Origin: Streptomyces sp. CA-278952
GTDB lineage: Bacteria; Actinomycetota; Actinomycetes; Streptomycetales; Streptomycetaceae
Direction of reading: 5' to 3'
DNA: 64,000 nucleotides
Assembly: GCF_028747205.1 (NCBI RefSeq)
Contig: NZ_CP112880.1
Span: 4,030,001-4,094,000, forward strand
Shown here: positions 14,847-23,970 of the stretch, in pieces
How the letters are laid out: each line of letters opens with the position of its first letter
Numbering within the stretch: position 1 is the first letter of the stretch
Position numbers and translations under genes: made by a program
The notes under the pieces: generated by a model
The model's input: the letters and a program-made list of their open reading frames with translations, nothing else
Databases searched by the model: none
What the model was told of the DNA's origin: nothing

Positions 14847-16856
14847 TCAGTCGTCGCCCAGGCCTCCGATGAAGCCCCCGCCGTTCCCGCCGTTCCCGTT
14901 CCCGCCGTTCCCGCCGCCCTCGATGGTCACGAGGGTGACGGTGCTGCCCTTGTCCGCCTGGGTGGTCGGCGCCGGGCTGCTGGTGATCACCTTGGCGTTC
15001 GGCTTGTCGACCGAACCCTGGGAGAGCGCGACCACGAAGCCGAGCCCTTCGAGCTGGGCCTTCACGTCCTGGTACGGCCTGTTGCCGATGTCACCGGGGA
15101 TCGCGACCTGCTCCGGCTGCGCCGGGCCCTTGGAGACCTTCAGGACGATCTGCGCGCCCTTGGCCTGCTTGCTCGGGCCCGTGGGCGTCTGCTCGATCAC
15201 CTCTCCGGCCGGCTTCTCCGAATCCACGTCGGTGCGCGAGATGTTGGTGAAACCGATGCCCCGCAACTGCTGCTCCGCCGCCTCGTACGTGCGGGTCCGC
15301 ATGTCCGGCAGGTCGAGAGTCGCCTGGGTCGCCACGGTGATGGTGATCTCGGCCCCGTCCGCGGCCTTCTCGCCGCCCTTGGGGTCCTGCTCGATCACGG
15401 TGCCCTCGGTCTTCTCGGACTCCTCCGTGGTGACGTTGACCGTGAAGCCCTTGCCCTCCAGGACCTCGCGGGCGCCGTCCTCGGACTTCTCCAGGACGTT
15501 GGGGATCTCGATCTTCGGCGCTCCGGCGGAGACGACGACCGTGACGGTGCCGTCCTTGTCCATCAGTGCGTCGGCCGCCGGGTCCTGCGAGCAGATCTCG
15601 CCCTTCTCCTGCTCCTCGCACGGCTCCTCGGCGCCGACCTTCACGGTGACGTCGGTTCTGGCCGCGAGTTTCTCCGCTTCCTGCACCGTGGAGCCCACCA
15701 GGTTCGGGGCGTTGATCTGGCCGTCGTCGCTGGTCGGGGAGAAGATCACCTGGCCGATCAGGATCGCGCCGACCAGCACCAGGATGCCCGCGACGACCAG
15801 CAGGATCGTCGAGGTGTTGCTCTTCTTCTGCTGGCGTCGGCGGCCCTGGCGGTCGTCGTAGCCGTAGCCGCCGTCGTCCGGGTTGACCGGGGGCAGCATC
15901 GAGGTCTGCGCGTTGTTCGGGTCGGCCGGGCGCAGGGCGGCGGTGGGCTGGTCGGTGTGGTAACCGTCGTAGCCCCCGTACCCCGCGGCGCCCATCGCCG
16001 CCGTGGCCGCGACCGGCTGGCCGTCGAGGCAGGCCTCGATGTCGGCGCGCATCTCGTCGGCGGACTGGTAGCGGTAGTCCGGGTCCTTGGTGAGCGCCTT
16101 CAGCACGATCGCGTCCATCTCGGGCGTGATCTCGGAGTCGAAGTTGCTCGGCGGCTGCGGCTCCTCCCGGACGTGCTGGTAGGCCACCGCGACGGGCGAG
16201 TCCCCGACGAAGGGGGGTCGCACGGCGAGCAGCTCGTACAGCAGGCAGCCGGTGGAGTACAGGTCGGAGCGCGCGTCGACCTGCTCGCCCTTGGCCTGCT
16301 CCGGGGAGAGGTACTGGGCGGTGCCGATGACCGCGGCGGTCTGCGTCATCGTCATCCCGGAGTCGCCCATGGCGCGGGCGATGCCGAAGTCCATGACCTT
16401 GACCTGGCCGTTGCGCGTCAGCATGACGTTCGCCGGTTTGATGTCGCGGTGGACGATCTGGGCGCGGTGCGAGTACTCCAGGGCCTGGAGGATGCCGACC
16501 GTCATCTCCAGCGTGCGCTCGGGGAGCAGTCTGCGACCGGAGTGCAGGAGCTCCCTCAGCGTCGACCCGTCGACGTACTCCATCACGATGTACGGGATGG
16601 AGACCCCGTCGACGTAGTCTTCGCCGGTGTCGTACACGGCGACGATCGCGGGGTGGTTGAGCGAGGCGGCCGACTGGGCCTCACGGCGGAACCGGGCCTG
16701 GAAGGACGGGTCGCGGGCCAGATCGGCCCGGAGCGTCTTCACAGCTACGGTGCGGCCGAGCCGGGTGTCGTGCGCGAGGTAGACCTCGGCCATGCCACCA
16801 CGGCCGAGCACCGAGCCCAGCTCGTACCGGCCGCCGAGGCGACGCGGCTCTTCCAT
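14847..16856 (-). CDS. pknB: PASTA-domain Ser/Thr protein kinase PknB
   Basis: 669 residues. The kinase domain (about 10-270) has GRGGMAEVYLA, Lys40, HRDIKPAN with Asp138, DFG at Asp156, and an activation loop rich in Thr (MTMTQTAAVIGTAQYLSPEQ) of the PknB type. A juxtamembrane linker and helix (TSTILLVVAGILVLVGAIL) near 340-365 are followed by four PASTA repeats, which bind muropeptides and lipid II, and a glycine/asparagine-rich tail. PknB senses wall precursors and phosphorylates division and wall proteins. It is the last gene of the fhaA-fhaB-pstP-rodA-pbpA-pknB operon. The PknA kinase present in the mycobacterial operon is absent. Confidence 0.95.
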   Translation of the reverse strand: MEEPRRLGGRYELGSVLGRGGMAEVYLAHDTRLGRTVAVKTLRADLARDPSFQARFRREAQSAASLNHPAIVAVYDTGEDYVDGVSIPYIVMEYVDGSTLRELLHSGRRLLPERTLEMTVGILQALEYSHRAQIVHRDIKPANVMLTRNGQVKVMDFGIARAMGDSGMTMTQTAAVIGTAQYLSPEQAKGEQVDARSDLYSTGCLLYELLAVRPPFVGDSPVAVAYQHVREEPQPPSNFDSEITPEMDAIVLKALTKDPDYRYQSADEMRADIEACLDGQPVAATAAMGAAGYGGYDGYHTDQPTAALRPADPNNAQTSMLPPVNPDDGGYGYDDRQGRRRQQKKSNTSTILLVVAGILVLVGAILIGQVIFSPTSDDGQINAPNLVGSTVQEAEKLAARTDVTVKVGAEEPCEEQEKGEICSQDPAADALMDKDGTVTVVVSAGAPKIEIPNVLEKSEDGAREVLEGKGFTVNVTTEESEKTEGTVIEQDPKGGEKAADGAEITITVATQATLDLPDMRTRTYEAAEQQLRGIGFTNISRTDVDSEKPAGEVIEQTPTGPSKQAKGAQIVLKVSKGPAQPEQVAIPGDIGNRPYQDVKAQLEGLGFVVALSQGSVDKPNAKVITSSPAPTTQADKGSTVTLVTIEGGGNGGNGNGGNGGGFIGGLGDD

Positions 16857-17025
16857 CTGTTCCAGCCCTCTCCGTCAGTCCCGACCGCACCCGTGTGTGG
16901 TCCGCGGCGGTGCGCTGTTCGCGCATACGCTACCGGGCACGGGTGACGTGATCAGCCCGCACCCGGCAGCCGATATCCGACCGGTATCCGATGTCCGGTA
17001 TGACGGGCGGCCGCCGTGACAGGTC

Positions 17026-18483
17026 TCACTTCTTGCTGTCGATGACCGCCTTCATCACGTCGCGCGCGATGGGGGCGGCCAGCCCGCCGCCGGAGATGTC
17101 GTCCCGGTTGGCGTTGCCGTCCTCGACCACGACGGCGACGGCGACCGGTGAGCCGCTGTCGGTCTTCGCGTACGAGATGAACCAGGCGTACGGCTTCTCG
17201 CTGTTGTTCAGACCGTGCTGTGCCGTACCGGTCTTGCCGCCCACTGTGACGCCGGGGATCCGCGCGTTGGTTCCCGTGCCGTCCTTGACGACGGTCTCCA
17301 TCATCTGCTGGACCTTCTGGGCGTTCTCACCCGAGAGCGCGCGGCTGAGCTCTTCGGGCTCGTGGGTGTAGACCGGGTCCAGGTTGGGCGCCTGCCGCTC
17401 CGCGACCATGTACGGCTGCATCAGCTTGCCGTCGTTGGCGATCGCGGAGGCCACCATGGCCATCTGGAGCGGGGTGGTGCGGTTGGACGCCTGGCCGATG
17501 CCGGCCATCGCGTTCTGCGGCCTGTTGTCCTCGGGGTAGATGCTCGCGTCGGCGCGGACGGGCGTGAAGACTTCCTTGTTGAAGCCGAACTTGTCCGTCT
17601 GCTCGATCATCTTCTTGTTGCCGAGGTCGTCGCTCATCTTCCCGAAGACGGTGTTGCACGACACCCGCAGGGCCTCACGCAGCGTGGCGTTCTCACAGGG
17701 GATGTTGCCCTCGTTCTGGAGCTGCGTGGTGGACTGCGGCAGCGTCCAGGGCAGCGGGGAGTCCGTCTTGGCGTCGATGTCGTCGTAGAGCCCGTTCTCC
17801 AGGGCGGCGGCGGCGGTGACGACCTTGAAGGTGGAGCCCGGGGGGTAGGTCTCGCGCAAGGCCCGGTTGAGCATCGGCTTGTCCTCGTCCTTCAGGAGCT
17901 TCTGCCGGTTGTCCGAGTCCTTGAGCGAGTTGCCGGCGAAGACCGAGGGGTCGTAGGACGGGGTGCTGGCGAGGGCGAGGATGGCGCCGCTCTTGGGGTC
18001 GAGGGCGACCACCGCGCCCTTCTTCTCGCCGAGCCCCTTGAAGGCGGCCTTCTGGGCATCGCCGTTCAGCGTGGTGACGACGTTGCCGCCGCGCTTCTTC
18101 TCGCCGGTGAACATCGACAGCGTCCGGTCGAAGAACAGCTGGTCGTCGTTGCCGGTGAGGATGCCGTCCTCCAGGTTCTCCAGCTGCGAGGAGTCGAAGG
18201 CCTGCGAGGAGTAGCCGGTCACGGGGGCCCACAGGGGGCCGTCCTTCCATACCCGCTTGTACCTGAAGTCGCCGTCCTCGGTCTCGGCGGAGCCGGTGAT
18301 CGCCTTGCCGTCGACGATGATGTCGCCGCGCTCGTGGGCGTACCGCTCGATCTCGACGCGGCGGTTGTACTTGTGGCTGGTCAGCTCGTCGGCGCGGACG
18401 TACTGGAGCCAGTTGTCCCGGATGAGCAGGGCGAGCATCAGGAGACCGCAGAAGATCGCCACCCGGCGCAGGGGCTTGTTCAC
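17026..18483 (-). CDS. pbpA: Class B penicillin-binding protein PbpA (transpeptidase)
   Basis: 485 residues from GTG 18483, overlapping the rodA stop by 4 bases. A signal-anchor helix (6-20) precedes a dimerisation region and the transpeptidase domain. Its catalytic motifs are complete: S217TFK, S275CN and K417TG. The substrate-binding region has the usual GIGQASNRTTPLQMAMVASA. PbpA crosslinks peptidoglycan and works with the SEDS protein encoded just upstream. In mycobacteria it is phosphorylated by PknB, the gene that follows here. Confidence 0.95.
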   Translation of the reverse strand: MNKPLRRVAIFCGLLMLALLIRDNWLQYVRADELTSHKYNRRVEIERYAHERGDIIVDGKAITGSAETEDGDFRYKRVWKDGPLWAPVTGYSSQAFDSSQLENLEDGILTGNDDQLFFDRTLSMFTGEKKRGGNVVTTLNGDAQKAAFKGLGEKKGAVVALDPKSGAILALASTPSYDPSVFAGNSLKDSDNRQKLLKDEDKPMLNRALRETYPPGSTFKVVTAAAALENGLYDDIDAKTDSPLPWTLPQSTTQLQNEGNIPCENATLREALRVSCNTVFGKMSDDLGNKKMIEQTDKFGFNKEVFTPVRADASIYPEDNRPQNAMAGIGQASNRTTPLQMAMVASAIANDGKLMQPYMVAERQAPNLDPVYTHEPEELSRALSGENAQKVQQMMETVVKDGTGTNARIPGVTVGGKTGTAQHGLNNSEKPYAWFISYAKTDSGSPVAVAVVVEDGNANRDDISGGGLAAPIARDVMKAVIDSKK

Positions 18484-19880
18484 GGTCGGACCACCTGCGT
18501 CATCTCGGCGTCGGTGGAGGGCGCGGGAGCCGGTGCGGGACGGCGGGCGGTGTCGCTGATACGGATCAGAATGCCGATCAGGGCCCAGTTGGCGATGACC
18601 GACGACCCGCCGGCCGCGAGGAACGGCATCGTCATACCGGTGAGCGGGATGAGGCCCATGACACCGCCGGCGACGACGAATACCTGGATGGCGAAGGCTC
18701 CGGAGAGCCCGATGGCCAGCAGCTTGCCAAACGGGTCGCGTGCGGCGAGCGCGGTGCGCACACCGCGCTCGACGATCAGCCCGTACAGCAGGAGGAACGC
18801 CATCACTCCGGCGAGCCCGAGCTCCTCGCCCACGGTGGCGAGGATGAAGTCGGTGTTGGCCGCGAAGAGGATGAGGTCGGAGTTGCCCTGGCCGAGACCG
18901 GTCCCGAGCGTGCCGCCGGAGCCGAAGGCCATCAGCACCTGGGCCATCTGCTCACTGGCTGCGTGGGTGCCCCAGCCGGCGAAGGGGTCGAGCCAGGCGG
19001 TGACCCGGTCCTGCACGTGCTTCTCGAAGGAGGCCACGCCGACCGCGCCCACGGCCGACATGGTGAGGCCGAAGACGATCCAGCTGGTGCGCTCGGTCGC
19101 CACGTAGAGCATGACGACGAACATGCCGAAGAAGAGGAGCGAGGTGCCGAGGTCGGTCTCGAAGACGAGGATCAGGATCGACATCGCCCAGATGGCGAGG
19201 ATCGGACCGAGGTCCCGCCCGCGGGGCAGGTACATGCCCATGAACCGGCGGCTGGCGAGGGCCAGGGCGTCGCGCTTCACCATCAGGTAGCCGGAGAAGA
19301 AGATCGTGATGACGATCTTCGCGAACTCACCGGGCTGGATGGAGCCGATGCCGGGGATGGTGATCCAGATCCTCGCGCCGAACTGGGCCGGGAAGAACAT
19401 CGGCAGGATCAGCAGGATGAGCGCGACCACCATGGAGATGTAGGTGTAGCGCTGGAGGATGCGGTGGTCCTTGAGCAGGAGCAGCACACCGATGAACAGC
19501 GCCACGCCCATCGCCGAGAAGATCAGCTGCTTGGAGGCGGCGGGCGCGAAGCTGGGGTGGGCGAGCAGCCGCTCCGACTGGTCCAGGCGCCAGATCAGTG
19601 CCAGGCCCAGGCCGTTCAGCAGGGTGGCCAGCGGCAGCAGCAGCGGATCGGCGTACTTGGCATATCTGCGTACCACGAGGTGGGCGACGCCGCCGAGCAG
19701 GGCGAGGCCCGCTCCGTAGCCGAGCATGCCCGCGGGCAGTTCGCCGTTGAGGGCGAGGCCCACGTTGGCGTAGGCGAACACCGAGATGGCGACGGCGAAG
19801 ACGACGAGTGCCAGCTCGGTGTTGCGGCGGCTCGGTGCGTCGATCGCGCCGATGGTGGTCGTGTTGGTGACAACGCTCAT
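18480..19880 (-). CDS. rodA: FtsW/RodA/SpoVE (SEDS) peptidoglycan polymerase
   Basis: 466 residues with about ten transmembrane helices, beginning in the cytoplasm (SVVTNTTTIGAIDAPSRR). It contains SEDS signatures such as FQPAEFAK-like IQPGEFAKIVI, the GGTLGTGLGQG loop and the conserved FLAAGGSSVIANW end. SEDS proteins polymerise glycan strands from lipid II and need a class B PBP partner; pbpA overlaps its stop codon. It starts 21 bases after the pstP stop. The symbol could also be ftsW. Confidence 0.93.
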   Translation of the reverse strand: MSVVTNTTTIGAIDAPSRRNTELALVVFAVAISVFAYANVGLALNGELPAGMLGYGAGLALLGGVAHLVVRRYAKYADPLLLPLATLLNGLGLALIWRLDQSERLLAHPSFAPAASKQLIFSAMGVALFIGVLLLLKDHRILQRYTYISMVVALILLILPMFFPAQFGARIWITIPGIGSIQPGEFAKIVITIFFSGYLMVKRDALALASRRFMGMYLPRGRDLGPILAIWAMSILILVFETDLGTSLLFFGMFVVMLYVATERTSWIVFGLTMSAVGAVGVASFEKHVQDRVTAWLDPFAGWGTHAASEQMAQVLMAFGSGGTLGTGLGQGNSDLILFAANTDFILATVGEELGLAGVMAFLLLYGLIVERGVRTALAARDPFGKLLAIGLSGAFAIQVFVVAGGVMGLIPLTGMTMPFLAAGGSSVIANWALIGILIRISDTARRPAPAPAPSTDAEMTQVVRP

Positions 19881-19901
19881 GGTGCTGAGGCCCCCTACGG
19901 C

Positions 19902-21401
19902 TTACTGCTTACCGCACTGCGGGACCAGCTTCTTCTCTTCCTCCGAGAGGCTGGGGCCGGGAGTGGGAGCGGTGGTCGGCTTGGTCCCCTTGGCGGAGGA
20001 CGTGGCGGAAGTCCTGGTGGCGGGGGCTCCGGCGGTGCCGCCGGCCTCACCCTCGCCCGTACGGGCCCGGTTCTCGGCGTCGGCCGCGCGGCGTTGCGCG
20101 TCCTTCTTGCAGGCGGAGGCCTGGGCGGCGAGCTCGGCGACCTTCTCGCGGGCGTCGGTGATGTTGCCCTCGGCGATCGTCGCCTCGACCTGCTTGCGCT
20201 GGTACGGCGGCAGGTACTTGAGCTCGATCTCGGGGTGGTTCTTCTCGACCTTCGAGAGCGAGATCCAGGCGAGGTCCTGGCTGATGCCCTGGAACAGCGC
20301 GACGTTCTCGTCCTGCGCGCCGACGTAGTACTGCGTCTGCGTCCAGCGGTAGCCGCCGTACAGACCGCCGCCGATCACGGCCAGTGCCAGCACGATGTAG
20401 ACGGAACGCTTCAGCCATGTCCGGCCGCCGCCCGGCTTGACGAAGTCCTCGTCCGTGTAGGTGTCGTAGGAGCCGTCCGGCATGCCTCCGTAGCCGACGT
20501 CGCCACTGCCGGGTGGGCCGAAGCCGCCGGCGGGCGGGGGCACGGGGCGGCCGAGGCCGGCCGCGCGGCCGGCGGGCGTCTGCATGGCCCCGCCGTCGCC
20601 GAGCTGGGCCTGGTTCTCCGCGACCGCGCCGACGACGACCGGGGTGTCGTTGAGCTGCGCGGCCAGGGTGTCGTTGCTGTCGACGTCCAGGACATCGGCC
20701 ACGATGCAGGTGATGTTGTCCGGGCCGCCGCCGCGCAGAGCGAGCTGGATCAGCTCCTGGATGGTCTCCTGCGGGCCCTGGTAGCTGGCGAGGGTCTCTT
20801 CCATCGTCTGGTGCGAGACAACGCCGGAGAGGCCGTCCGAGCAGATCAGGTAGCGGTCGCCGGCGCGGACTTCGCGGATGGAGAGGTCCGGTTCGACATG
20901 GTCGCCGCTGCCCAGCGCCCGCATCAGCAGGGAGCGCTGCGGGTGGGTGGTGGCCTCTTCCTCGGTGATCCGGCCCTCGTCGACGAGGCGCTGCACCCAG
21001 GTGTGGTCCTGGGTGATCTGCGTCAGGACGCCGTCCCGCAGCAGATACGCGCGGGAGTCGCCGACGTGCACCAGGCCGAGGCGCTGACCGGTCCAGAGCA
21101 GGGCGGTGAGCGTGGTGCCCATGCCCTCCAGTTGGGGGTCCTCCTCGACCATGACGCGCAACTGGTCGTTGGCCTGCTGCACGGCGGTGCCGAGCGAGGT
21201 CAGGAGATCGGATCCCGGTACGTCGTCGTCGAGCGGGACGAGCGTGGAGATCACCTCGGAGCTGGCGACCTCACCGGCCGCCTGACCGCCCATGCCGTCG
21301 GCGATGGCGAGGAGCCGGGGACCGGCATAGCCGGAGTCCTCGTTGCCCTCCCGGATCATGCCCTTGTGCGACCCGGCGGCGAAGCGCAGCGACAGACTCA
21401 T
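19902..21401 (-). CDS. pstP: PP2C-family Ser/Thr phosphatase PstP
   Basis: 499 residues from ATG 21401 (MSLSLRFAAGSHKGMIREGNE), preceded by GAGGT; a longer in-frame start at 21455 exists. The PP2C domain (1-240) shows the metal-binding motifs NEDSGY, IADGMGG, GDSRAYLLRDG, SDGLSG and GGPDNITC. A cytoplasmic Pro/Gly-rich linker leads to a transmembrane helix near 320-340. The extracellular part (about 345-499) ends in a Lys/Thr/Pro-rich tail. It reverses phosphorylation by PknB and the other wall kinases. The long extracellular segment is larger than the mycobacterial one. Confidence 0.93.
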   Translation of the reverse strand: MSLSLRFAAGSHKGMIREGNEDSGYAGPRLLAIADGMGGQAAGEVASSEVISTLVPLDDDVPGSDLLTSLGTAVQQANDQLRVMVEEDPQLEGMGTTLTALLWTGQRLGLVHVGDSRAYLLRDGVLTQITQDHTWVQRLVDEGRITEEEATTHPQRSLLMRALGSGDHVEPDLSIREVRAGDRYLICSDGLSGVVSHQTMEETLASYQGPQETIQELIQLALRGGGPDNITCIVADVLDVDSNDTLAAQLNDTPVVVGAVAENQAQLGDGGAMQTPAGRAAGLGRPVPPPAGGFGPPGSGDVGYGGMPDGSYDTYTDEDFVKPGGGRTWLKRSVYIVLALAVIGGGLYGGYRWTQTQYYVGAQDENVALFQGISQDLAWISLSKVEKNHPEIELKYLPPYQRKQVEATIAEGNITDAREKVAELAAQASACKKDAQRRAADAENRARTGEGEAGGTAGAPATRTSATSSAKGTKPTTAPTPGPSLSEEEKKLVPQCGKQ

Positions 21402-21530
21402 GCGCACCTCGCCCGTCGGCTCGGGGTACAGCCTGTCTCGAGCCACACTGCCCACCCTCCGGTCGGGAACCGGGCAGCGTCCGCCGTCGGGACCGCCGCG
21501 GCTCGCTCGCTCCGCTCGCTCATTGTCGTA

Positions 21531-22049
21531 CTACTTCCGCAGCTCGATGACGGTCTTGCCGATACGGATCGGCGCGCCCAGCGGAACTGGTGTCGGGGTG
21601 GTGAGCCGGGTCCGTTCCAGATACGTGCCGTTGGTGGACCCGAGATCCTCGACGATCCACTGACCGTCACGGTCCGGGTAGATCCTGGCATGCCTGCTGG
21701 ACGCGTAGTCGTCGTCCAGCACGATCGTTGAATCGTGGGCGCGGCCCAGGGTGATGGTCTGCCCCTGGAGCGCGACCGTCGTACCCGTGAGCGTGCCTTC
21801 GGACACGACCAGCTTGGTGGGTGCCCCGCGGCGCTGCCGCCCGGGCTGCTGGCGCTGCTGGGGCGGCGCCGCTTGTTGTTGTTGGCGGCCCTGTTGGGGG
21901 CGCGCGTCGGCGGCAGTGCGGCGTGAGCCGCGCTGCGTGACGCGCGTTCCGAACAGGTCGCTGCGGATGACCTGAACGGCCACGATGACGAACAGCCACA
22001 GAACAGCCAGGAAACCTAGCCGCATGACCGTCAGGGTCAGCTCTGACAT
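21531..22049 (-). CDS. fhaB: FhaB, single-pass membrane FHA-domain protein
   Basis: 172 residues from ATG 22049. An N-terminal transmembrane helix (about 6-28) is followed by a Gln/Arg-rich linker containing an uninterrupted Gln/Ala/Pro tract and the FHA domain (about 85-172). FHA residues for phosphothreonine recognition are present: LGRAHDSTIVL, SSRHARI and DLGSTNGTY. FhaB (FipA in mycobacteria) binds phosphorylated divisome partners and links PknB signalling to septation. Confidence 0.93.
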   Translation of the reverse strand: MSELTLTVMRLGFLAVLWLFVIVAVQVIRSDLFGTRVTQRGSRRTAADARPQQGRQQQQAAPPQQRQQPGRQRRGAPTKLVVSEGTLTGTTVALQGQTITLGRAHDSTIVLDDDYASSRHARIYPDRDGQWIVEDLGSTNGTYLERTRLTTPTPVPLGAPIRIGKTVIELRK

Positions 22050-22059
22050 TGCCCCCGCT

Positions 22060-22929
22060 TCACCCTTCGGCTTGCCGGTAAACGATGGTGGTGCTGCCCA
22101 CGACAATCCGCGAGCCGTCGCGGAGCGTAGCGCGGGTGGTGTGCTGCCCGTCTACCACGATGCCGTTGGTAGACCCGAGATCCTGGATCGTCGAGGGCGT
22201 TCCGGTCCGGATCTCACAGTGCCGGCGCGATACGCCGGGGTCGTCGATCCGCACGTCGGCGTCGGTGGATCGTCCCATCACCAACGTCGGGCGGGAGATC
22301 TGATGGCGGGTGCCGTTGATCTCGATCCAGCGCCGTGTCCGGGCGTCCGGCAGGGGGCCGGGCGTGGCCGGCGGGCGCCGGTCGTTCGTGGGGGCCGAGG
22401 GCCGTCCGGCGCCGGGCGGCGGGGCCGCGGGCATCGGCGGAGCGGCGCTCGGGGGGTAGCCGTAGCCGCCGGGAGCCTGCGGGGCGGCGGGCCGCCCGGC
22501 CGCGGGCTGCTGGGGCTGGGACTGGGGCTGCGCAGATGGGTCCTGCTGTGACGAACTCGATGCCAGCGTGCGGCTGCGGACCCGGTAGAGCCCGGTGTCG
22601 AGGTCGTCGGCCTTCTCCAGGTGGACCTTGATCGGCCCCATGAAGGTGTAGCGCTGCTGCTTGGCGTAGTCGCGCACCAGGCCGGAGAGCTCGTCGCCCA
22701 GCTGACCGGAGTACGGGCTGAGCCGCTCGTAGTCGGGTGTGCTGAGCTCGACGATGAAGTCGTTGGGGACGACGGTCCGCTCACGGTTCCAGATTGTCGC
22801 GTTGTTGTCGCACTCGCGCTGGAGGGCGCCGGCGATCTCGACGGGCTGCACCTCGGACTTGAAGACCTTGGCGAAGGTGCCGTTGACCAGCCCCTCGAGG
22901 CGTTGCTCGAAACGCTTCATGACCCCCAT
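22060..22929 (-). CDS. fhaA: FhaA, DUF3662 and FHA-domain protein
   Basis: 289 residues from ATG 22929, behind GGAGGTGCC. An N-terminal DUF3662 domain (about 1-125) starts MGVMKRFEQRLEGLVNGTFAKVFK. The middle is Pro/Gln/Gly-rich (about 130-195), and the C-terminal FHA domain (about 205-289) contains MGRSTDADVRI, SRRHCEI and DLGSTNGIVV. FhaA binds phosphorylated partners, including the MviN flippase system in mycobacteria, and regulates peptidoglycan synthesis at poles and septa. It is the first gene of the operon, and the promoter must lie in 22930-23244. Confidence 0.94.
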   Translation of the reverse strand: MGVMKRFEQRLEGLVNGTFAKVFKSEVQPVEIAGALQRECDNNATIWNRERTVVPNDFIVELSTPDYERLSPYSGQLGDELSGLVRDYAKQQRYTFMGPIKVHLEKADDLDTGLYRVRSRTLASSSSQQDPSAQPQSQPQQPAAGRPAAPQAPGGYGYPPSAAPPMPAAPPPGAGRPSAPTNDRRPPATPGPLPDARTRRWIEINGTRHQISRPTLVMGRSTDADVRIDDPGVSRRHCEIRTGTPSTIQDLGSTNGIVVDGQHTTRATLRDGSRIVVGSTTIVYRQAEG

Positions 22930-23244
22930 GGGGCACCTCCTCCGTTGTCATCGTCCCTGTACTGCTTACTGATCGTATCCACGCGTCGGGAAATCGGCTG
23001 GTTCCCCTTGTCTGGCCTGTGGATGAGTGTCACCCCTCACACGGATCGTAGAGGTGACCTCCTCACAGTGTCCCGCACCCGGGACGCACTCTGGAGGAGT
23101 GGGGGCGATGGTTCGGGGTTCCCGCTTCCCTGGCCGGAGGCGACGAAACAACGGATGTGATTCCACCCTGTTCACCGTGCTAATCTTCCGGATGTCGCCA
23201 GGCGCTCGCACCACACGGTGAGAGAGTCTGAAAACACCACTCAT
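22930..23244. other. Gene-free stretch between fhaA and tRNA-Leu
   Basis: About 315 bases with no supported gene. It must carry the divergent promoters: the fhaA one on minus, and for tRNA-Leu a TAATCT -10 at 23181-23186 with a weak -35. I see no strong palindrome. Confidence 0.5.
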
Positions 23245-23327
23245 GCGCGAGTGGCGGAACGGCAGACGCGCTGGCTTCAGGTGCCAGTGTCCTTAGGGAC
23301 GTGGGGGTTCAAATCCCCCCTCGCGCA
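23245..23327 (+). tRNA. tRNA-Leu (CAG anticodon)
   Basis: An 83-base class II tRNA with a long variable arm. The acceptor GCGCGAG pairs with CTCGCGC. The anticodon loop CTTCAGGTG gives anticodon CAG. The variable arm is GTGTCCTTAGGGACGT and the T loop is GTTCAAATC. It is followed by a hairpin. Confidence 0.95.
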
Positions 23328-23364
23328 CGACGGACCCCGAAGAGGGTGTCCTGGTAGCACCGAC

Positions 23365-23402
23365 GAAATGGTCGGCATCGTCATGACGATGCCGACCATT
23401 TC
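23365..23402 (+). terminator. Perfect 19-bp hairpin after tRNA-Leu
   Basis: Arms 23365-23383 and 23384-23402 are exact reverse complements, giving a 38-base palindrome with no loop bases. It starts 38 bases after the tRNA and is followed by GCTTTCCC. Confidence 0.8.
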
Positions 23403-23970
23403 GCTTTCCCGCGGTGGTTCCACGGCGGCTTCCCCACGGGCGATCGCCTCGCGGGCCCCGACGGTCGCCCGGACCACTCGCCGGATACGTCCACCCGCCA
23501 GATACGTCAGGCCCTGGCCGAGCACCACCGCTGAGACAGGACGCTCCGGGAGGCGGGGGTGCTCGGCTGTAGCCTGAGGAGCCTCAGTCGTATGCGGACA
23601 GCTGGTTTTCCTCGCATATTCTCAGTCGCTCGCGACTGTCGGGTTTGGTCCGCCAGAACCCCCGCTTCGAAGAGATCCGGAGCGGGGGTTCTGCCGTTGT
23701 TCGGTGGTTCCCTGCCGGGTATACGTGTGTTCCTCCCCCTCCGCGTTCTCGCGGGTCCGTGTTTTTGATGGACGTGCGGGGTACGGACAGGCGGATGAGG
23801 AGGAGGCGGCGGCGGTGTCCGCGGGCGGTGATCCACCGGGTGTGGGCACGGTTTCCGGACAGACCGATGGCCCGTGCAACGGCGTACTTGCATACGCTGG
23901 CCGCAGAGGTTGGATCGACGGCGACTCGGCGGTGAAGGGCTGAGCGCACAGAACGTCCCGGAGGCAGGAA
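23403..23970. other. Gene-poor stretch with a second hairpin
   Basis: 568 bases with no convincing gene on either strand: open frames lack ribosome sites and normal codon use. It contains a perfect 13-bp hairpin at 23654-23693 (arms CAGAACCCCCGCT and its complement). That hairpin could terminate a small RNA transcribed from upstream. The TetR promoter must lie near 23880-23960. Confidence 0.5.

Noticed and set aside
22966..23244. A 92-codon minus-strand frame in the fhaA promoter region
   Set aside because: No ribosome site, no recognisable domain, and it would cover the promoter region of fhaA.
23277..23528. An 83-codon minus-strand frame next to tRNA-Leu
   Set aside because: It reads through the tRNA and its hairpin in antisense (tail LNPHVPKDTGT is the tRNA read backwards) and has no ribosome site.
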